Below are positions 8,216 to 17,040 of a DNA stretch of 34,864 nt, in pieces. The stretch's first letter is position 1. Each line of letters starts with the position of its first letter. Source of the stretch: Bacteriovoracaceae bacterium (lineage in GTDB: Bacteria > Bdellovibrionota > Bacteriovoracia > Bacteriovoracales > Bacteriovoracaceae); the NCBI GenBank assembly GCA_028101965.1, contig JAOHMI010000022.1:1-34864 (forward strand). Direction: 5' to 3'. The notes under the pieces were generated by a model, which saw only the letters and a list, made by a program, of their open reading frames with translations, searched no databases and had not been told where the DNA came from. A program made the position numbers and the translations under genes.

Positions 8216-8692
8216 TTAATAATCATTAAATTTAAAACGATATTGATTTTTGCCTAAAACCGCTTCATGCAAAACGAGCTGATTAAAATTAAGCTTCCCT
8301 TTATCATAGGTAAACTCAATATCTCTAGCCATACCTAAAGCGATATCAATAACCTGGTTAAGCAAAGAAAATTCTGGCTCAACTTCATTTTCTCTCTCAA
8401 ACCACACCCGCTGGATTTTAACTCGATTCACATACTGAAAAACCTCAAGATCAAACTTTATTTTTCCAAGATGATTTAAGCCATCCCATGAGCAATCTCT
8501 CCCCATATGAATATTAAAATAACCTGATAATGGCACCCGAGATTTTTCAAAGTCTCTTTGTTCAACATCTATTCTTACAGAAATAAGGTTTCCGAATTCT
8601 TTTAAGTTAATACAATTTGATTCTAAGTCTGTCGCAAAGCTCACTTTAGTGATTAGCATGAGAATTAATAAAATAAATACATTTTTCATCAT
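8216..8692 (-). CDS. Secreted protein of unknown function
   Basis: A 158-residue protein with signal peptide (MMKNVFILLILMLITKVSFA) and two cysteines (SNCINL near residue 27 and RDCSW near 70). The rest alternates beta-strand-like and charged segments (GYFNIHMG, KIKFDLEVFQYVNRVKIQRVW), suggesting a beta-sandwich or barrel in the periplasm. Two ATGs are adjacent; GGGGG lies so close that the second (8689) may be used. No family recognised. Confidence 0.65.
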   Translation of the reverse strand: MMKNVFILLILMLITKVSFATDLESNCINLKEFGNLISVRIDVEQRDFEKSRVPLSGYFNIHMGRDCSWDGLNHLGKIKFDLEVFQYVNRVKIQRVWFERENEVEPEFSLLNQVIDIALGMARDIEFTYDKGKLNFNQLVLHEAVLGKNQYRFKFNDY

Positions 8693-8763
8693 TACCCCCG
8701 AATGAAATTGGTTTCGTTAATTTCTTAAAAAGGAAATTGCCTGACACAAAACAAGGAGTCTAG

Positions 8764-8790
8764 TTTTAGGCAGCAAAGTGTTGCCTAAAG
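8764..8790. other. Hairpin in the gene-free region 8693-8997
   Basis: TTTAGGCA and TGCCTAAA form a perfect 8-base stem around a short loop. It has no T-run and lies 75 bases or more upstream of the minus-strand gene starting at 8692, so it could be an upstream regulatory site rather than a terminator. The rest of 8693-8997 shows nothing else I can support. Confidence 0.4.
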
Positions 8791-8997
8791 AATAATTAGA
8801 GGAATCAATGTGAAAATAAATTATGATTAAAGTTAAACTATATACAATTTAAGTAATAAATAAATAATTCAGCTTACTTAAAAAGAACTTTAACTAAACT
8901 AATAATAAACGAAATCATAGGTAATGCCACTAATTACTTCCCAGATTATGATAAGTATCTATTCATACTTTTTAATTATAAATTAGCTTGATAATAA

Positions 8998-9114
8998 TTA
9001 GGAAGACTTTTTCTTCTTCTTATTTTGATTATTCTTTTTTTTAGCCTCTTCTATTAACTTCTCTATTTGACTTAAATTAGAAATAATAAACTTGTTATTA
9101 CGTATTACTGCCAT
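8998..9114 (-). CDS. 38-residue lysine-rich small protein
   Basis: A short gene with an excellent ribosome site (GAGGAGAAACTTT before ATG). The product starts MAVIRNNKFIISNLSQIEKL and becomes a helix (residues 16-26) ending in a lysine-rich tail, KKKNNQNKKKKKSS. It has no signal peptide or cysteine. The strong ribosome site makes a real gene likely. A basic tail of this kind suggests contact with nucleic acid or acidic lipid, but the function is unknown. Its upstream region includes the palindrome at 9150-9165 and the divergent promoter of the START-domain gene. Confidence 0.6.
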   Translation of the reverse strand: MAVIRNNKFIISNLSQIEKLIEEAKKKNNQNKKKKKSS

Positions 9115-9149
9115 AAAGTTTCTCCTCAAGGGTCATGCCCCATACTCTT

Positions 9150-9180
9150 GTTTGACATGTCAAACATTGTCTCATAATAT
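9150..9180 (+). promoter_or_regulatory. Promoter of the START-domain gene with palindromic operator
   Basis: A perfect -35 box TTGACA (9152-9157) is 17 bases from TAATAT (9175-9180), pointing at the gene starting at 9295. The -35 box is embedded in a perfect 16-base palindrome, GTTTGACATGTCAAAC (9150-9165), the usual shape of a repressor dimer site. A closely related 16-mer overlaps the sucA promoter (16706-16721). The palindrome also lies 36 bases upstream of the divergent small gene starting at 9114. Confidence 0.65.
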
Positions 9181-9294
9181 ATTAAAAAACCAAAATGATT
9201 TATATCAGGCAAAATTCGAATGAAGATAATTATGAAACACCTTTTGCTCGGTTAAATTATTGCTATTAAATTATATTTCCTTAGGAACATAAAT

Positions 9295-9921
9295 ATGCTT
9301 TTAAAACTCACTAATCTCTTATTGTTCATAAGTTGTCTTTCGATTGCTCAAGCAAATGAAATTGAATGGAAAGAAATATTAAACGAAGACAATATTAAAG
9401 TTTATCAAGCTATCGGAGAATTTGACATTCTTCCTTTTAAAGCTGAAACCGTTTTGAATGAAAGTAAAGAATCTATTCTTAAAGTATTAAAAGACATGAA
9501 AAATAAGTCTAAGTGGTCACCTAAACTAGATTATGTAAAAGTTCATAAAAAGATATCAGAAAATGAAATAATTTTCTCTGAATTTTATAAAACTCCATGG
9601 CCCTCAACTGACCGTGAATTTCTTTTGATCGGTAAAGAAACCCACCTTTCACCGAAAAAAATTAAAATTACAGCAAAATCTTTAAATGACCCTAGCTTAA
9701 TGAATGAAGATTATATTCAAGCAGATGTTATTAAACTCGACCTACTCTTAACTGAGTTGTCTAAAGACAAAACCAAAATTGAATTTGAGTTTTATGGAGA
9801 TCTAAAGGGTTGGCTCCCTATTTGGCTTGTCAATCTGATCCAAAAAAAATGGCCGATGCGTTTTCTCCAAGGACTAAGAAATGAAACTGCTCTCTATACC
9901 TTACAAGCTAGAAATAATTAA
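9295..9921 (+). CDS. Exported START-domain lipid-binding protein
   Basis: A 208-residue protein with signal peptide (residues 1-20, ending AQA) followed by one START/SRPBCC domain. Family landmarks are visible: WKEILNEDNIKVYQ at the start, W..KLDYV after the D-x-x-x-K-S-K-W turn, the hallmark FYKTPWPSTDREFLL, and a closing 'GDLKGWLPIWLVNLIQKKWP..FLQGLRNE' that fits the C-terminal lid helix. START domains bind lipids or sterols in a deep pocket; a periplasmic copy could move or sense lipid. An AGGAAC site precedes the ATG. Transcription likely comes from the promoter at 9152-9180, with an operator shared in type with sucA. A MITE-like element starts 8 bases after its stop. Confidence 0.85.
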   Translation: MLLKLTNLLLFISCLSIAQANEIEWKEILNEDNIKVYQAIGEFDILPFKAETVLNESKESILKVLKDMKNKSKWSPKLDYVKVHKKISENEIIFSEFYKTPWPSTDREFLLIGKETHLSPKKIKITAKSLNDPSLMNEDYIQADVIKLDLLLTELSKDKTKIEFEFYGDLKGWLPIWLVNLIQKKWPMRFLQGLRNETALYTLQARNN

Positions 9922-9928
9922 AAAATTA

Positions 9929-10021
9929 TAAACTGGCTGACTATATTTACTTAAATAATTAGTTTTCAAAAGTGATAATTAATTGAATTTTGATCAATCA
10001 GAAATATAGTCGGCCAGTTAG
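9929..10021 (-). mobile_element. MITE-like element, copy 2 (93 bp, inverted relative to copy 1)
   Basis: The ends are TAAACTGGCTGACTATAT on the left and, read on the minus strand, CTAACTGGCCGACTATATTT on the right. On the minus strand its first 75 bases match copy 1 (6286-6395) with 7 differences; the remainder is 17 bases shorter than copy 1 before the shared right end. It lies just after the stop of the START-domain gene and could also form a transcript-end hairpin. No clear target-site duplication is seen. Confidence 0.85.
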
Positions 10022-10158
10022 AATAAGTTAACATTTAAACTACTTATTTTATCATCTTGATATATGACAAGAAAAACTATCAATTAAAGATTATAATCTC
10101 TTAAATATTCTATATTCCCTACCTATATACTGATAACTAGACATTTCCATTTGAAAAC

Positions 10159-10197
10159 AATCATCTAAGATGATGATTATATTTAAGATTTTTTTTG
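10159..10197 (+). terminator. Possible weak terminator upstream of 10231
   Basis: AATCATC and GATGATT form a 7-base stem, followed after about 14 bases by a run of eight T. It would end transcripts from the START-domain gene before the next gene. The stem is short and AT-rich, so support is modest. The remainder of 10022-10158 holds nothing I can identify. Confidence 0.3.
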
Positions 10198-10230
10198 TTT
10201 AACTATAGAATTAAATAAAAAAGAGTAAGA

Positions 10231-11283
10231 ATGAAAAAAATAATATTTATTTTAATATGCTTGAGACTTACAAGTTCGCTAGCATTTATTAGTCTCAATC
10301 AAGATGGGTTAATGATTATATATTCAATCAAGAATCTGATCGAATCCCCAAAAGAGTTAGTTCTCAAAAGAAGATATTTTAAAGCTAGAAAACGATATCC
10401 ATTAATTACTAGTGAATTATCAGATCTCCCTTCTCCACAAAATCGCTGTGAACAAAGGTGTCCGAACAACTACACTTTATTTAATCGAAAAAAAGATCAT
10501 TTTCAACCTCAATCAAATAAACATTTTTTAGCATTCTTAAATATCGATCAAGATTTTGCACAAACATATGCAAGAACCTATGGGTTTTGCTGGGGACACG
10601 CAACCCTAACGAGGAACTTTCATTATCTTGCGGAATTCGCCCCACAAAGGGATGCCCCAAACTTTAAATCATCTCGACAATTTAAAATATTTTATTCTAA
10701 AATTATTAAAGATATTGCAAAGAATAAGGCCAGAGTTATTCCTGGGTTTGAAAACCTCTATGAATTTTCCTCAAACCCAACGATTCAAAAAATACTAAAA
10801 AAAATGGCCGCTCGCAAATGGGCCAATCTAGCATTAAGGTTAAGAAACTTAAAATTTGTTAAAAAAGTTATGAGCCAAAAATTATTTCGTAAAGAAAAAA
10901 ATAAAATGAGAAATTTTATCGACTCAATGATTAAAAAAATTGATCATAACCATTTCCCTAAAATTGTATTATCAAGTCAACAACAAAAAAAACGGATGCA
11001 TACTGTACTCGTCTACCAAGTTAAACAGATTGATGCCACCCTTTACCGCCTTTGCTTGCTCGATAACGATGAGTACTCTGCTGGTTTAAAAAACTGCCAA
11101 GTCTATGTTGATTTAAATCTAGGCAATTTAACGGGTTACTATACAAAATGGGATACCAAATATAAACATCTAGACGGTTCTGTTGGACAAATTGATTTTA
11201 GTACAGAAGATACCTACGAGTTTGTAAAATCATTTAAGTCTGCTCATAAGCTTTGCATGAAAAGATGCCAAGAAGAAAACTAA
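10231..11283 (+). CDS. Probable exported papain-like cysteine protease
   Basis: A 350-residue protein with signal peptide (residues 1-18). A catalytic-looking set in papain-like order is visible: Cys120 in RTYGFCWGHATLTRNF (the Cys-Trp at the start of a helix, like the GxCW motif of C1 and C39-like enzymes), His257 in KRMHTVLVYQV, and Asp278/Asn279 in CLLDNDEYS. The His strand followed by a strand ending in D-N is typical of these folds. A basic, lysine-rich helical insert (about 185-235) separates Cys and His. Other cysteine pairs (CEQRCP near 73-77, and 342/346 at the C-terminus) suggest disulfides. The fold is inferred from motifs alone. Its stop overlaps the convergent lpdA stop by 4 bases. 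Confidence 0.6.
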   Translation: MKKIIFILICLRLTSSLAFISLNQDGLMIIYSIKNLIESPKELVLKRRYFKARKRYPLITSELSDLPSPQNRCEQRCPNNYTLFNRKKDHFQPQSNKHFLAFLNIDQDFAQTYARTYGFCWGHATLTRNFHYLAEFAPQRDAPNFKSSRQFKIFYSKIIKDIAKNKARVIPGFENLYEFSSNPTIQKILKKMAARKWANLALRLRNLKFVKKVMSQKLFRKEKNKMRNFIDSMIKKIDHNHFPKIVLSSQQQKKRMHTVLVYQVKQIDATLYRLCLLDNDEYSAGLKNCQVYVDLNLGNLTGYYTKWDTKYKHLDGSVGQIDFSTEDTYEFVKSFKSAHKLCMKRCQEEN

Positions 11284-12680
11284 ATATGCACGGCCCGATT
11301 CTCTGTGGCCGCTAGACAGGCTTCTTTAAAAGACTCTGAATAAGTTGGATGCGCATGACATATGCGGCAGATGTCCTCTGCACTGGCTTTATACTCCATG
11401 GCCACAACAGCTTCTGAAATTAAATCCGCAGCTCTAGGGCCAATCATATGAACTCCCAAAATTTCATCAGTGTCCTTATGGGCCAATACTTTAATAAACC
11501 CATCACTTTCATTACTAGCGCGAGCTCTCCCACTTGCCTTAAAAGGAAAACTACCCTTTTTAAAAGGAATACCTTTTTCTTTTAGTTCCACTTCATTAAA
11601 CCCCACTGCTGCCACTTCCGGCCAAGTGTAAACCACTCCTGGAATCAGATGATGATTGATATGCGGCTTTTGCCCTGCAATGGTTTCTGCCACAAACACA
11701 CCTTCCTCCTCAGCCTTATGAGCAAGCATCGCACCCTTAGTTACATCACCAATCGCGTAAATATGAGCATGTGAGGTTTGCATTTTCTCGTTACTGGGAA
11801 TCCTTCCTCTATCATCCACTTCAATTCCAAGGTTTTCTAATCCTAAGGAATCTGTAAATGCTTTTCTTCCCACACTCACTAAACAAATTTCACAATCAAC
11901 TTCGATCATTTCTTTAGTTTTATTATTTTCTGCTTTCACCGTTACTTTTTTTGTTGTGGATTTAGTTTCTTTCACTCCATGAGAGAGATAAAATTCAATT
12001 CCTAGTTTCTTCAAAGTCTTTTGCAACTCTTTTCCCAGATCTTTATCCATGGTAGCTATGATTGAGTCTGCATATTCTATAACTGTGACCTTAGTCCCTA
12101 GTCTTGCGTAAACTGATCCGAGTTCTAACCCAATGACACCTCCCCCGATAACCACCATGGATTTAGGTAGTTTCTCAAGGTATAAGGCTTCAGTGGATGT
12201 CACCACTCTTTTTTTATCAATGTCAATTCCAGGAAGAGAAATTGGTTTCGAGCCAGTGGCAATAACAATGTTCTTGCCTTGAATTTTCTCTGTTTTTTTA
12301 CCCTTTACTTCCACTGTATGAGTATCAATAAAGCTGCCCATGCCAGTATAAACTGTTATTTTATTTTTCTTCATGAGATAATTAATGCCTTCACATGTTT
12401 GTGAAACCACCTTCTCCACTCTCTCGCGCATTTTCTTGAAATCTAACTTTGCTTCTTTGACATTAATTCCGTGATCTTTAACCGAATGGACAATATCATG
12501 AAATCTTTCTGAAGAATCAAGCCAAGCCTTTGAAGGGATGCATCCAACATTGAGACAAGTTCCCCCCAGAGTGTTATACTTTTCCACGATGGCCGTTTTT
12601 AATCCTAGCTGAGCACAGCGAATAGCGCTGACATAACCACCGGGACCTGATCCAATAATAATAACGTCATATTCGTTCAT
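11280..12680 (-). CDS. lpdA: Dihydrolipoyl dehydrogenase (E3)
   Basis: The E3 flavoenzyme reoxidises dihydrolipoyl groups of the 2-oxoglutarate dehydrogenase complex, passing electrons to NAD+. The 466 residues show the FAD site GSGPGGY (10-16), the redox disulfide in GGTCLNVGCIPSK (Cys42 and Cys47), the NAD site VVIGGGVIGLELGS, the second FAD motif IYAIGDV, and the C-terminal catalytic HAHPTYSES. It is the last gene of the sucA-sucB-lpdA operon, 8 bases after sucB, with AGGAAAACTT before the ATG. As the only E3 in view it may also serve pyruvate dehydrogenase. Its stop overlaps the convergent gene by 4 bases. Confidence 0.97.
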   Translation of the reverse strand: MNEYDVIIIGSGPGGYVSAIRCAQLGLKTAIVEKYNTLGGTCLNVGCIPSKAWLDSSERFHDIVHSVKDHGINVKEAKLDFKKMRERVEKVVSQTCEGINYLMKKNKITVYTGMGSFIDTHTVEVKGKKTEKIQGKNIVIATGSKPISLPGIDIDKKRVVTSTEALYLEKLPKSMVVIGGGVIGLELGSVYARLGTKVTVIEYADSIIATMDKDLGKELQKTLKKLGIEFYLSHGVKETKSTTKKVTVKAENNKTKEMIEVDCEICLVSVGRKAFTDSLGLENLGIEVDDRGRIPSNEKMQTSHAHIYAIGDVTKGAMLAHKAEEEGVFVAETIAGQKPHINHHLIPGVVYTWPEVAAVGFNEVELKEKGIPFKKGSFPFKASGRARASNESDGFIKVLAHKDTDEILGVHMIGPRAADLISEAVVAMEYKASAEDICRICHAHPTYSESFKEACLAATENRAVHI

Positions 12681-12688
12681 AAGTTTTC

Positions 12689-13906
12689 CTATAGGTCTAA
12701 GAAGATAAGTGAAGGATCCTCTAAAATTTGTTTAATCTTCACCAGAAATGAAACAGACTCTCGGCCGTCCACAATTCGATGATCATAAGAAAGGGCTAAA
12801 TACATAATAGGTTTAATCACCACTTCACCATTAACGGCCATCGGTCTTTGTACAATATTATGCATCCCTAAGATAGCTGATTGTGGAATATTAATAATTG
12901 GAGTTGATAGCATGGACCCAAAAATTCCACCATTGGTAATAGTAAAATTTCCACCTTGCATTTCATCAATGGTGAGTTTACCGTCACGACCTTTCAAGGC
13001 CAATCGCAAAATTTCTTTTTCAATATCTGCTAAAGTCAAAGTCTCCGCACTTCGAACCACCGGTACCACTAATCCCTTTGGAGTGGATACGGCAATCCCC
13101 ACATCTGAATAATCATGAAAAATAACATCTTCCCCATCGATTATTGCCCCAACCGCCGGATACTCCTTTAAAGCAAGACAGCATGCCTTAGTAAAAAAAG
13201 ACATAAAACCTAAACCGACTCCGTGCTTATCCTTAAACTTCTCTTTATATTTTTTTCGAATTTCCATTATGGCACTCATATCTACTTCATTAAACGTAGT
13301 GAGCATGGCCGTGGTATTTTTCGCTTCTACCAATCTCTTCGCTATAGTTTTTCTTAAGCGAGACATTTTCTCTCGCCGAGTGGTTCGCTCACCCGTAACT
13401 ACTACTGGAGCTTCCGCAGATTGAGATGCACTTGCTGTAGAGGGTACTTTAGTTGCCTGTGCATTGAGAGCATCCGATTTAGTAATGCGACCATCTTTTC
13501 CTGAACCATTTACGGAACTAGGGTCAATTTGTTTTTCTGATAATATCTTTGTCGCTGCGGGAGATGTTACAGATGATTTATCTGTTTTTTGAGTTGCGCT
13601 CTGAGAAGCGACCGGTTCCTCTGACTTAGTTACTCTTTTAGCAGGGGCCTTTGACGCTGAAGCAGTTTGAGAAGTATCTATCTTTGCGATGATCGCCCCT
13701 ATTTTATACTCTTCACCTTCTTCTGAAAGAATCTGTAGTTTGCCTGAGGTTTCAGCTGGTAGCTCTAAGGTGGCCTTATCTGATTCCAACTCACAAATAA
13801 TATCCCCTTCTGTGACAATGTCGCCATCAGAGACTCCCCAACTGGCCAAAGTAACTTCAGTTACTGACTCTCCAACACTAGGAACTTTTACTTCAATTAT
13901 ACTCAT
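12689..13906 (-). CDS. sucB: Dihydrolipoyllysine succinyltransferase (E2 of 2-oxoglutarate dehydrogenase)
   Basis: This forms the core of the 2-oxoglutarate dehydrogenase complex, moving the succinyl group from lipoate to CoA. The 405 residues contain one lipoyl domain (1-75; lipoylated Lys44 in [10 protein letters not shown]), an Ala/Ser/Thr/Lys-rich linker, a peripheral subunit-binding domain (about 115-150; [15 protein letters not shown]...[10 protein letters not shown]), a second linker, and the catalytic domain with [11 protein letters not shown], where His376 and Asp380 are catalytic. The length is typical for a one-lipoyl SucB. It is 47 bases downstream of sucA and 8 bases before lpdA. 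Confidence 0.97.
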   Translation of the reverse strand: MSIIEVKVPSVGESVTEVTLASWGVSDGDIVTEGDIICELESDKATLELPAETSGKLQILSEEGEEYKIGAIIAKIDTSQTASASKAPAKRVTKSEEPVASQSATQKTDKSSVTSPAATKILSEKQIDPSSVNGSGKDGRITKSDALNAQATKVPSTASASQSAEAPVVVTGERTTRREKMSRLRKTIAKRLVEAKNTTAMLTTFNEVDMSAIMEIRKKYKEKFKDKHGVGLGFMSFFTKACCLALKEYPAVGAIIDGEDVIFHDYSDVGIAVSTPKGLVVPVVRSAETLTLADIEKEILRLALKGRDGKLTIDEMQGGNFTITNGGIFGSMLSTPIINIPQSAILGMHNIVQRPMAVNGEVVIKPIMYLALSYDHRIVDGRESVSFLVKIKQILEDPSLIFLDL

Positions 13907-13953
13907 ATCTTTTTTCCCATTGAGTTTTCAATTAAGAGAACTCGCTATTTACT

Positions 13954-16668
13954 TTAGCTAAATGCCTGCTTGAGGATCTCATCTTGCTCAAGCTTGTGAG
14001 TGGTTGCAAATCCAGTGGCAGGAGAAGCACTGGCAACTCTAGAAATAAATTCAAATGAATCAAAAAGCTCATATCGTTTTAAAAAGCTTATTGCTCCCAT
14101 ATTTTTAGGTTCTTCCTGAACCCATATAAACTTCGCTTTTCCATATTTCTTTATCACTTCATTAATTTTCTTCTCAGGTAAAGGATACAATTGCTCTAAA
14201 CGAACAATGGCCACATCTTTTCTTTTCTCAGCTGCTTGCTTCTCCACCAAATCGTAAAAAAGTTTTCCATGACAAAAAACCACTTTTTTCACTTTTGTTT
14301 TAGTTACATAACTATCATCGATAACTTCTTGAAAACTTCCTTTAGTAAAATCACCAACAGGTGAAACACATTTTGCATGCCTTAGGAGTGATTTTGGTGT
14401 GAACAAAATAAGCGGTTTTCTAAATTTCCATTGCAACTGCCTTCTAAAAATATGAAATAGATTCGCCGGAGTTGTACAATTCGCCACAATATAATTTTCT
14501 TGAGCTGCTAATTGTAAAAATCTTTCAGGCCTTGCACTTGAATGCTCAGGACCTTGCCCTTCATGACCGTGTGGCAAAAGAAGAACTAATCCAGACATTC
14601 TTTTCCACTTGGCTTCAGAGGAAGCAATAAACTGATCAATTATGATTTGTGCTCCATTGGCAAAGTCTCCAAATTGCGCTTCCCATATATTTAAACTTTT
14701 TGGTGAACCCAGCGAGTAGCCAAATTCAAATCCTAGAACAGCATATTCTGAAAGAAGCGAATTATAGATAGAGAAATCACCCTGCCCTTCTTCAATATCA
14801 TTAATTCCGCAATAAGCTTCATTAGTCCTCTCGTCAAATATTTTAGCGTGACGATGAGAAAAGGTTCCTCGAATCACATCCTGTCCAGAGAAGCGTACTC
14901 TGTGCCCCTCGAGTAAAAGAGATCCAAAAGCAAACATTTCAGCTAAGGCCCAATCGATTTGATCATTATCGAAACGCTTTTTACGCTCATCCAGAATTTT
15001 AGTAGCTTTTCTTAGAACATTAAATCCTTCCGGAGCAGAGGATATTTTTTGAATAATTTTTTGCAGAATCTCTTTTTTTACTCCTGTTTTAGGAGAACTA
15101 TCAAAATCTTTGGGCTTGGATGTTCCTAAGTTAGCCCATTCTTGATAGGGGCCTTTGAGTTTTTTAGGTAAAGATTTTTGCTTTACACTATTAAACCGAT
15201 CTTGAAGATCTGATTTAAATTTTGCTTCCATTTCGTCAGCCAGGTCTTCCATTTCCCGATTTTGGTTTTTTAAAAAATCAATATACATATCTCGAGGATT
15301 CTTATGCTTTGCCACTAATCCATATAAATGTGGCTGAGTGTACTTAGGTTCATCCCCTTCATTGTGGCCATGCTTTCGATAACAAACCATATCAATAAAA
15401 ATATCTTGCTTAAAAGTTTGCCTAAACTCAACGGCCAATTCACAAGCAAACACCACAGCTTCCGGATCATCTCCATTCACATGTAATACTGGAGCATCAA
15501 TCACTTTCGCCACACTAGTGCAGTAAGTACTAGAGCGGGCATCGAGAAAGTCAGTGGTAAAGCCAATTTGGTTATTAATCACAAAGTGAATAGTTCCACC
15601 AACCTGATAACTTTTAAGTTTAGACATTTGTGCAGACTCATACACAATTCCCTGCCCTGCCACAGCTGCATCACCGTGAATAACAATAGGCAAGCACTCA
15701 GAAGATCCTTTTTGATTATCGATATCTTGAACAGCTCGGCAGAATCCATTAGTGGTAACTCCCACCGCTTCCAAGTGAGATGGATTATGCATAATTTTTA
15801 GAGTTACATCTTTTCCTGCTTGAGTTTTTTGTTGTGAAGTAAATCCCAAGTGATACTTCACATCATCCTCGCCTCCTTGTGCCGTCTTTCCTCCTTCAAA
15901 TTCATCAAAGATGAATTCATAGGTTTTGCCGATTATGTTTGCGAGAACATTTAGTCTTCCTCTATGGGCCATACCAAAAACAAAATCTTTGATCCCAAGC
16001 TCAGCACCATGCTCAATAATTGCATTTAAAGCAGGAATGGTAGTTTCCCCACCCTCTAGTGAAAATCGTTTTTGTCCAATATATTTAGTTTGCAAGAAAT
16101 TCTCAAAGATTACCGCCTCATTAAGCTTTTTAAGAATATGTTTTTTCTTATCCACGGAAAAATTAATTCCACCGGCCTCTGATTCATACTTATCTCGAAT
16201 CCATCGCCGCATATTTGTATCAGTAATATGCATATACTCAATACCAATATGACCACAATATAACTTAGTTAAATGGGCAATGATTTCTTTCAAAGTAGCA
16301 TTATTTAATTTTAAAACTTTAGAAATAACAAATCTTTGCTCTAAGTCAGCTTCTTCCAATCCATAGGCCACTAAGGTCAATCGAGCATCCCGATCGATTC
16401 TCACTCGAATTGGATTTGTATGGGATAACAAGTGCCCTCGAGCACGATAGGACTGAATTAAGCGAAAAACATTAAATTCTTTGTTCATTTTATTCGCGTC
16501 AATTTCTCCTGTCTCACTTCCATCTGAATTACCGTACTCAAATCCTTGAAAAAAACTCTTCCATGTGTCATCTAAGCTCATAGGATCTTCTAGAAAAGTT
16601 TGATACAAACCTTCAATATAGGATTTATTTGAAGCTGATAGAAAGTTGTGATCTTTTTTAAATTCCAC
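13954..16668 (-). CDS. sucA: 2-oxoglutarate dehydrogenase E1
   Basis: The thiamine-diphosphate enzyme that decarboxylates 2-oxoglutarate and loads succinyl onto the E2 lipoate. The 904 residues start with the SucA-specific N-terminal segment (SYIEGLYQTFLEDPMSLDDTW) and go on to FGMAHRGRLNVLAN, IHGDAAVAGQGIVYE, YRKHGHNEGDEP, EAQFGDFANGAQ and LLPHGHEGQGPEHSS, all family landmarks. The start is GTG at 16668; an overlapping ATG one frame away (ATGAGTG) is not used. It leads the operon with sucB and lpdA. The upstream palindrome at 16706-16721 over the promoter suggests a repressor. Confidence 0.97.
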   Translation of the reverse strand: MEFKKDHNFLSASNKSYIEGLYQTFLEDPMSLDDTWKSFFQGFEYGNSDGSETGEIDANKMNKEFNVFRLIQSYRARGHLLSHTNPIRVRIDRDARLTLVAYGLEEADLEQRFVISKVLKLNNATLKEIIAHLTKLYCGHIGIEYMHITDTNMRRWIRDKYESEAGGINFSVDKKKHILKKLNEAVIFENFLQTKYIGQKRFSLEGGETTIPALNAIIEHGAELGIKDFVFGMAHRGRLNVLANIIGKTYEFIFDEFEGGKTAQGGEDDVKYHLGFTSQQKTQAGKDVTLKIMHNPSHLEAVGVTTNGFCRAVQDIDNQKGSSECLPIVIHGDAAVAGQGIVYESAQMSKLKSYQVGGTIHFVINNQIGFTTDFLDARSSTYCTSVAKVIDAPVLHVNGDDPEAVVFACELAVEFRQTFKQDIFIDMVCYRKHGHNEGDEPKYTQPHLYGLVAKHKNPRDMYIDFLKNQNREMEDLADEMEAKFKSDLQDRFNSVKQKSLPKKLKGPYQEWANLGTSKPKDFDSSPKTGVKKEILQKIIQKISSAPEGFNVLRKATKILDERKKRFDNDQIDWALAEMFAFGSLLLEGHRVRFSGQDVIRGTFSHRHAKIFDERTNEAYCGINDIEEGQGDFSIYNSLLSEYAVLGFEFGYSLGSPKSLNIWEAQFGDFANGAQIIIDQFIASSEAKWKRMSGLVLLLPHGHEGQGPEHSSARPERFLQLAAQENYIVANCTTPANLFHIFRRQLQWKFRKPLILFTPKSLLRHAKCVSPVGDFTKGSFQEVIDDSYVTKTKVKKVVFCHGKLFYDLVEKQAAEKRKDVAIVRLEQLYPLPEKKINEVIKKYGKAKFIWVQEEPKNMGAISFLKRYELFDSFEFISRVASASPATGFATTHKLEQDEILKQAFS

Positions 16669-16689
16669 TCATTTTACCTAGGTTAAAAA

Positions 16690-16721
16690 ATTATGTTTAA
16701 TATGAGTTTGACACGCCAAAC
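16690..16721 (-). promoter_or_regulatory. sucA promoter with operator-like palindrome
   Basis: On the minus strand, TTGGCG (16714-16719) and CATAAT (16690-16695) are 18 bases apart, reading toward sucA. The -35 box lies inside GTTTGGCGTGTCAAAC (16706-16721), which matches 14 of 16 bases of the perfect palindrome over the START-gene promoter at 9150-9165, at the same offset from the -35. This suggests one regulator for both. The rest of 16722-17040 shows only an AT-rich palindrome (about 16839-16866) and no gene. Confidence 0.5.
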
Positions 16722-17040
16722 CTATTGAATATAGAGAGCAGATTATGCCATTTCAGACTAAATTGTTCACTATGATTTCGAAAATCTATTAACACCTATG
16801 AGAAGAGGTTCTAGTGTCATTAGCAGATAATAAGAGATGAATTAATTATTATTAATTATAATTAATCTATATTCTGTTAATCGCATGGATAAAGCTCAAT
16901 GATTTCGCTCATACTTTTTTGGTAATAGATGAATCAAGTTTGTCGGTTAACTAAGAATTTATTATTATAAGTCTAGAAAAAAGCTAATTACCCAAGAGTA
17001 ACCGTTTTACTTAGTCGTTTTTAATCGGACCTTAAATCTT

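Noticed and set aside
8860-8991. A 43-codon open frame on the plus strand (contains NATNYFPDYDKYLFILF)
   Set aside because: It has no start codon or ribosome site and lies in very AT-rich DNA where open frames arise by chance.
11280-11283. Four-base overlap of stop codons between the papain-like gene and lpdA
   Set aside because: Convergent overlaps this small are common in compact genomes and need no special explanation.
13835-13850. AACTGGCC inside sucB, resembling the MITE end
   Set aside because: It is short, encodes conserved E2 residues in the lipoyl domain, and lacks the GACTATA part of the end and a second inverted copy.
16839-16866. An ATTAATTAT-type palindrome upstream of sucA
   Set aside because: It consists only of A and T, so self-complementarity is expected by chance; no gene or promoter feature aligns with it.
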